A stretch of 64,000 nucleotides of DNA from assembly GCA_008694505.1 (NCBI GenBank), contig VZDJ01001034.1, forward strand, positions 186,001 through 250,000, given 5' to 3'. The notes beneath the pieces are model-generated. The model saw only the letters and a program-made list of their open reading frames with translations. It searched no databases and was not told the origin of the DNA. The DNA is from Cyanoderma ruficeps (Eukaryota; Chordata; Aves; Passeriformes; Timaliidae). The position numbers and the translations under genes were made by a program. Position 1 is the first letter of the stretch; every line of letters starts with the position of its first letter. Of the stretch, positions 58,141 to 64,000 are shown piece after piece.

Positions 58141-58712
58141 CCGCACATGGCTTTTTTTAGGTTTACAAACATGACAGCCCCGTGCACGCGCCGCTTCCCC
58201 CCCTCCTTCCCCGTGAGTCATCAACCCCGTCACCGGGGCTGGGGAAGCTGGAGGCGGCGTCGGTGCTTTCCCCCCGTGGTGCTGCTGACCCCAGCGAGGG
58301 GGGAAAAGAAAAGGCAAAACCAGACTTAATTTTTCTGTTCTTTTGCCGTTCCTGTTTCCACTTTTGACGAGCAAGATGGGGAGGATGTGGATGGTGACCG
58401 TGGCTGCCATCCCAGCTCGTGGGTGGTCTGTGGTGAGGTGTTTTTGGGGAGGACCACGGCGCTGGTTGGAAGGTGGGAAGAGTTGAAACGTCACTGGCTT
58501 CCCCGGTTTCCTCACCCTTTGTTGGTTGTGTTTCTGTAGTGTTGGATTTAAGGCGATGCTGATCGGTGTGGTTTTGGGGATGGGTGAGAAAAAGTTGGTG
58601 AGACCCCAAAATGTTGGCAGAGTTGCTGGCAAAAGACTCCTGGGGACTCGGCAATGCCGGCGAGCGAGGAGATGCCAAACCCCCGCGGTGAGCTCATCGG
58701 CTGAGGTGGCCC

Positions 58713-58745
58713 TGGTGACTCAGCAGTGCCGGTGCTGACTCAGCG
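58713..58745. promoter_or_regulatory. Two MARE/AP-1-like motifs in tandem
   Basis: TGGTGACTCAGCA (58713-58725) and TGCTGACTCAGCG (58733-58745) each match the Maf recognition element TGCTGACTCAGCA with one mismatch, and both contain the AP-1 core TGACTCA. They lie 20 bp apart in moderately GC-rich, non-repetitive DNA. Function is inferred from motif only. Confidence 0.35.
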
Positions 58746-59133
58746 GCCCCGGCCCCCAGGGAGGCAGTGGGATAGCGGAAGAGGTTGAAATTTTTGGGTA
58801 GAAAAAGGGACTTCTTTGTACAGCATGCTGCAGTTCGCTGGTGCTGAGCCAGTAGCCGTGCTACCAACACATTTTCCTCCTGGTGCACCTTCCTCCAGCT
58901 TTGGAAAGGGATTTTATCCAAAGGGGCTGCATCTCCCACTTGCCACGAGATGTTTTTCCCCACGAGAAATGGGTTGCGGCGGGGAAATCAGCTCCAGGTT
59001 TGGCAGGGGCGGCGTTTTCCTGCTCCCAGATGGGGCAGGGCCCGGCTCCCACTCATCTCCCGGCTCCTGCCCGCCGGCCGTCGCGCCGTCAACTTGCCCG
59101 TGCTTGCCGGGTGGGAGGGCGGTGGCACACACG

Positions 59134-59179
59134 GTTCTTCTCCTCCTCCTCCTCCTCTTCCTCCTCCTCCTCCTCCTCT
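59134..59179. repeat. CTC trinucleotide microsatellite
   Basis: About fifteen CTC/TTC triplets. On the minus strand it reads as poly-Glu or poly-Arg in different frames, without gene context. Confidence 0.9.
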
Positions 59180-59639
59180 GCTGAAGGTCGGGCTGTGCGG
59201 CAGCGTGAGGAGCCCCACGTCCCGGGGAGGGAGGGCACAGCACCATCCCTCAGGTATGACAGGATGTGAATGACCTGGAGGGGAGCCAAGCACCCTTGGG
59301 TACATCCCTGACTTGCACCTGGGGACCAGGAGGGTGCAGGGACTCCTCCTCTGTTCAAAGTGGGGGAAAAAGCCTTGAAAACTGGGGTGCAGTTTGGTCA
59401 GTGCATGGCTGTGAAAAAACTTTCCTCCTTGCTCCTCAAAATCTGCCTTTTCCCCCTGATTTGCAGTGCAAAGCAATCAGCAGGGTGGCAATGCCCCCAC
59501 TGGGGGCTGTGGGGGCTGGAGTGGCTGAGAAGCTACAGAGCCTGGTTCTGTGGGGAATGCTGGCAGTGGGGCTGTGAAATTGGGCTGGAGTGGGATGGGA
59601 AATGCAGCTGGGCTGGATGAGGTGGGGAGAGGCCCCAGG

Positions 59640-60150
59640 CCTTTCCCACAGAGCCCATGCACTTCCACTTCCTTCCCATATGGATCCTGTTCCTTCTCTG
59701 TCCCTGTCACTTTCCTCCTTGCTGCTTTCCCGTTCTTCCCCTTGTTTCCCTCTCTCCCCATCTTCCTTTCCTATCCCTGCTTGCCCATCCCCTTTCTCCC
59801 ATTCCTTCTTCCCCTTCCTTCACTTTTTCACCTTTCTCCCCATTTCTCTTCATTCCCTTCTTCTCCTTCCCTACCCTCCTTCGCTCATCCCCTTCTTTCC
59901 CTTCTTCACCTTGCCTTTCTCTTTCTCCTTTCCCTTCATCTCCCTCCCCAATCTTCTTCCTCTTTGCCTTAGTCTCCTTACCCTTATTCTCATTCCACTT
60001 CCCTCTTCTCCTTCCTCTTTCTCTCCCTCTGCCTCCTCCCCTTTCTCTTTCCCTTTGTCCCCTTCCCATCACCTTCTTCCTCTCCTTCCTCTTCCCTTTC
60101 TCCCCTTCCTCTTCCCCTTCCTCTTCACCCGTCCTTTCCCTTCCCCAGGG
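59640..60150. repeat. 500-bp polypyrimidine tract
   Basis: Nearly pure C and T on the plus strand ('ccttcttccccttccttcac' style). It has no fixed unit. Such mirror-like pyrimidine tracts can form triplex (H-DNA) structures. The 190-234 codon frames here (SPSFPSS type) are compositional. Confidence 0.88.
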
Positions 60151-60574
60151 AGGGAGCAGGCGTGGTGATTCAGCCCAGTCAAGCCGGCCCCAGTGCCAAT
60201 CTGGGAGCTGGCACGAGGGGAGCCAGCTGTGTTTAAGGAAAAAACTGCTTCAAGAAACAAAAATAGTCCTGTGGGGTTTTTTGTTGGATTTTTTTTTTCC
60301 TCCTTCTTTTCCCTTTCAAGAGCTCAGCTCCCTCCCTGTCCGCCTGGAGCCGGCAGCCTGACAAGGCTCCGTGCTGTGCCAAGCCTTTCCCCCTGCCCGC
60401 GCCAACTGGTGGCTCCCAGCTCGGCTCCACGCTGCGCTGGGAAGGCTCAGTGTGGTGGGAGCACACGCTGTGGCTTGGCCGCGGCATCCGGCTTCCCAAA
60501 AACTGCTCCAGTGGGAGCATCTGCTGGGAGCAGCTGCTGAGGCAGCGCTTACCTGTCCACAGTGCTGAGCATCC

Positions 60575-61290
60575 CCGAGTGTCCCTGCTCTGAATGTCCC
60601 TGCTCCAAAGTGTCCCTGCCCCTAATGTCCCTGCCCTGAGTGTCCCTGCTCCAAAGTGTCCCTCTCTGAGTGTCCCTGCTCTGAGTGTCTCTGCTCTGAA
60701 TGTCCCTGCTCCAAAGTGTCCCTGCTCCAAAGTGTCCCTGCCCCGAATGTCCCTGCTCCGAGTGTCCCTGCCCCGAGTGTCCCTACTCCAAAGTGTCCCT
60801 GCTCCGGGTGTCCCTGCCCTGAGTGTCCTTGCTCCAAAGTGTCTCTGTTCCAAAGTATCCCTGCTCCAAATGTCCCTGTCCTAAGTGTCCCTGCTCCAAA
60901 TGTCCTTGCTCCGAGTCTCCTGCCCCGAGTGTCCCCACTCTGAGTCTCCGCGCCCCGAGTGTCCCTGCTCCAAATGTCCCTGCTCCAAATGTCCCTGCCC
61001 TGAGTGTCCCTGCCCCCAGTTGATTAAATGAGATTTAATTTGGACACTGCCCAAGTGTCCTGACCCCAAACATCTCTACTCTGAGCATCCTCCCTCCAAA
61101 CATTCCAACCCCAAGCCTTCACTGAGCATTCCTGCTTTGAACATCCCCTTGCTGAGCATTCCTGATCCCAAGAATCCTTGCCCCGAACACCCCAACCCTA
61201 AGCATCCCCATCTTGAGTATTCCCACCCTAAGCATCCATTCCCCAAACGTCCTGACCCCAAATATCCCCACTCAAGCATCCCTTCCAAAA
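60575..61290. repeat. 15-bp minisatellite TGTCCCTGCTCCGAG, degenerate 3' half
   Basis: About thirty copies of 'tgtccctgctccgag' with C/T changes run to about 61030. Looser 'gagcatccctgaccccaa' type copies continue to about 61290. The 15-bp period gives a VPAPS pentapeptide shadow in one frame and an EQGHS-type shadow antisense. Confidence 0.88.
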
Positions 61291-61299
61291 GGGAAAATA

Positions 61300-62750
61300 C
61301 TTTTCCTGGAGGAAACGAGGCGGTTGGAGGTGGGAACAAATTTTTTTTCCACCCTGAAAAAAATCCTTCATCTCCCTTGGAAACCCCCAGTACCCGTGGG
61401 ATGCAGGAGCTCGGAGTGGGACTATACCACATTCGACCGGCTCATCATACCCCAAAGGAGGAGGAAAAGGGGGTGGACTGGTTGCTCCAGCACTGTCCAG
61501 AGAGGGGTCATGGCCATGGGGGTTCTCAAAAGTGCTCCTGGGGCTGGAGTAAAGCAGAGCCGGGCTTCCCTCAGCGTAAATCAGCTCAGCTCCCTCAGCA
61601 TCACCGTTATTCCGGCTTTTCTCCGGGCTAAATGAGGACAGGAGTGAGCAGCTCAACCCCAGCGCTGGGGTCAGCCGGGGCCATGGAAACAGCTTGGAAA
61701 ACAAGGCGGGAGAGGCAGCCGTGGCCGCCCGCGGCAGCGAGAGGCAGCGGGACCGCGAGCCGGCACCGTGGGTACCCCAGCCAGGGGGAGCCGGGGGGGA
61801 ACTGGGGGCTCTCACAGCTCTGACTCGGCACTTGGCCTTCCCAGATTTTCTTGAATTTCCCTTTTCAGGGGCATCGAATTGGATTTAGGTCATCTGCTCC
61901 CCTCCAGCCTGCCTCCCGCTGGCAGCTGGGGACTGGCGGTGGATTGGGACCAGGAAGGGGTTTCCCATCTCTTGGGGTCTGGCAGTGCAGAACGGTGCTC
62001 CGCAGGAGCACGGGTCCTGGCGGGGATGTGTGTGTGATTCCAGCAGCATTCCTGTCCCTGGCACAGCCCTTTGGTGGCACCAGTTGAGTGGGTTGTTATT
62101 GTAGGGTCTCCAGAGCTCAGGGATGCTCAGGGCTTCCCCCGGCTGTGCCCCCAAGCCACCATCCCAACGGAGGATCCCCGGGGTTGTTGCCAGAGGAGGA
62201 AAACCACAATCTGAGTGCCGGGGCTGGCCAGGCTCCACTGGAGCGGGGCCGGCAGCCAAGCTCCCTCTTGGCTGGCCCGTGCCGCCGGCTGGCAGCAGCT
62301 CCCGCTGACCTTGGCGGCTCCCGGCCGTGCCCGCGCTGCAGCCCCGGCACACGGTGCCCCCACAGCCACCCCGGTGCCGCTGGGAAGGGCTCAGCATTCC
62401 CCCCAAGCTTCCTCTGGCCCCCAAATTCTCCACTTTTATTCAAATTGTGTGGTTTTTGCAGTGGGACGGCATCAAGCATCTGCTGTGTGTGTGCTGAGTT
62501 GCTCTGTTCTCTGCAGCTCCTGACCCGTTCGGCTCCTGCTGAGGGGTTTAACAAACTCCCAAAATATTTATTTTGGGGAATCTTTGGGCCTCTGGTATGG
62601 GGAACCAGGTGTTTTGGGAGGACGAAGGATCTAAAATCCATTTCCCTTATGGCTTTGTGTGGGTTTAGTTTGTTTTTTGTACCAGCAAACTGTTGAAAGG
62701 AATAATTTTAAAAAGCGAAAAAGGAGAAAGATAAAGGGGGAAAAGCAGGT
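61300..62750. other. Non-coding, moderately GC-rich
   Basis: No recognised exon. Overlapping frames up to about 200 codons occur on both strands. A single N is at 62757. Confidence 0.5.
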
Positions 62751-62757
62751 TTGGAAN

Positions 62758-62779
62758 TGGATGGATGGATGGATGGACG
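62758..62779. repeat. TGGA tetranucleotide repeat
   Basis: Five to six TGGA units follow the N at 62757. Confidence 0.85.
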
Positions 62780-62869
62780 GGGTGTCTGTCTCTCCCACTG
62801 GGACCCAGCTTGTCCCTAGTTTTTGGTCATTTTCAGGCTGCTTTGGGTATAAGACTGTGGAATAGCCAG

Positions 62870-63410
62870 ATTCCTGACCATATGGGGTTGTTGGATATAT
62901 AGGTCACTATAGGATATATAGAGTTGATGGGTTTATAGGACTCAGGAATTTAGGGTTGCTGGTTGTTTAGGATTGGTGGATATATGGGATTGTGAAAATC
63001 TGTGCTGCTGGATATATTGGGTTCCTGGATTGCTGGATGTATAAGATTGCAGATTTTATAGGGCTGATGGATAAATAAGGTTGCTGGATGTGTAGAGTTG
63101 CTGGATACATGGACTGCTGGCCATATAGGATTGTTGGATGTGTAGGTCCCATACTTGGGTACAGAGGACTTGGATATTTAGGATTGATGAGTGTTTAGGG
63201 TTGTGGAATATTTAAGGTGCTGAATGTATAAGCTGCTAGATATGCAGGTTGGTGGAGGTGCAAGAGATTGCTGATTATATAGGGCCATTGGATGTATGTT
63301 TGCTGGATATACATGTTCTTGGTTTTATAGGTCATATAGGGTGGGTGGATAGATAGGATTGCTGGATATATGGCTCACTTGATCTATAGGAAAGCAGGAC
63401 CTACAGGGCA
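62870..63410. repeat. Degenerate GGATATATAGG minisatellite
   Basis: 'ttgctggatatataggattg' and variants recur about every 20-28 bp. A-T rich compared with the neighbourhood. Confidence 0.8.
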
Positions 63411-63439
63411 TTGGGATGTATGGGGCAATAAGATCTATA

Positions 63440-63690
63440 GGGGAGCAGGACCAATAGGACAGCAGGATCTGTAGGGCATGGGGATCTCTAGGGGAGTTGA
63501 TATCTAGGGCAGCAGGATGTGTAGGGCAGTGGATCTCTAGGGCAGTGCATCTCTAGGGCTGTGGATCTCTAGGGCTGTGGATCTATAGGGCAGAGGGATC
63601 TCTAGGGCTGTGGATCTCTAGGGCTGTGGATCTATAGGACAGTGGATCTCTAGGGCTGTGGATCTCTAGGGCAGTGGATCTATAGGGCCG
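63440..63690. repeat. Minisatellite GGATCTCTAGGGCTGT, unit 15-16 bp
   Basis: About fourteen copies of 'ggatctctagggctgt' or 'ggatctatagggcagt', cleanest at 63540-63690. It leads toward the assembly gap. Confidence 0.9.
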
Positions 63691-63857
63691 CTGCTCCTGC
63701 CGCAGCAGCCGGAGTTGTCGCCGTCCTTCCCCGCCCGGTCCTCCCCGTGCTCCCCGTGGGGGTCGAGGTGGCTGTCGGGGGCCGGCCAAGGCTGGCGGGC
63801 AGCGGGGCTGGCGTGGGGCCTCCGCTGTCCGTCCGTCCGTCCATCCGTCCATCCATC

Positions 63858-64000
63858 NNNNNNNNNNNNNNNNNNNNNNNNNNNNNNNNNNNNNNNNNNN
63901 NNNNNNNNNNNNNNNNNNNNNNNNNNNNNNNNNNNNNNNNNNNNNNNNNNNNNNNNNNNNNNNNNNNNNNNNNNNNNNNNNNNNNNNNNNNNNNNNNNNN
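63858..64000. other. Assembly gap
   Basis: Run of N to the end of the window, entered directly from a GTCC/ATCC tetranucleotide repeat at 63831-63857. The gap probably sits inside an unresolved repeat. Confidence 0.98.

Noticed and set aside
59590..60361. Ser/Phe/Leu-rich frames of 192-234 codons
   Set aside because: They are generated by the polypyrimidine tract; composition alone keeps the frames open.

Overview
The window looks like a GC-rich, gene-dense stretch of a bird microchromosome. It carries many 3'-truncated CR1 LINE fragments (the typical avian repeat) with tails reading like 'aacccaaaccattcc', short introns, CpG-rich promoters, abundant minisatellites, and five vertebrate genes with canonical GT-AG introns. 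The gene order DUSP11-STAMBP-ACTG2-DGUOK matches human 2p13; PROM2 next to it fits an avian rearrangement. That placement rests on recalled synteny, not on a search.

Layout. 1-10.2 kb: non-coding, with an AT-rich minisatellite, a solo LTR at 4075-4831 flanked by a 5-bp duplication, and a minisatellite beside the PROM2 3' end. 10.6-16.6 kb, minus strand: PROM2, a pentaspan membrane glycoprotein; 23 coding exons assemble into 824 aa. 16.6-19.1 kb: minisatellite-rich spacer. 19.1-24.4 kb, plus: DUSP11, an RNA 5'-phosphatase, 436 aa, with an unusual octad-repeat tail. 24.9-38.2 kb, plus: STAMBP (AMSH), an endosomal K63 deubiquitinase of the JAMM class, with an in-frame TAA in a conserved exon. 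42.3-45.96 kb, plus: ACTG2, smooth-muscle gamma-actin, 376 aa, with TATA box and CArG boxes. 46.6-49.5 kb, plus: DGUOK, deoxyguanosine kinase, 275 aa or less. 49.5-63.86 kb: no coding gene recognised; CpG-rich segments, one candidate 5' exon, an orphan double-CRE promoter-like patch, long minisatellites and a polypyrimidine tract. Synteny suggests TET3 would follow, but none of its coding exons was recognised. 63858-64000 is an assembly gap.

The five genes are not a pathway; they are independent vertebrate genes. DUSP11, STAMBP and DGUOK share CpG-rich TATA-less promoters with a palindromic CRE, while ACTG2 has a tissue-specific TATA/CArG promoter.

The points most worth a second look are the STAMBP stop codon with a possible in-frame rescue acceptor, the 49-bp repeat that multiplies an ACTG2 splice donor, the DUSP11 octad tail, and the short DGUOK N-terminus.
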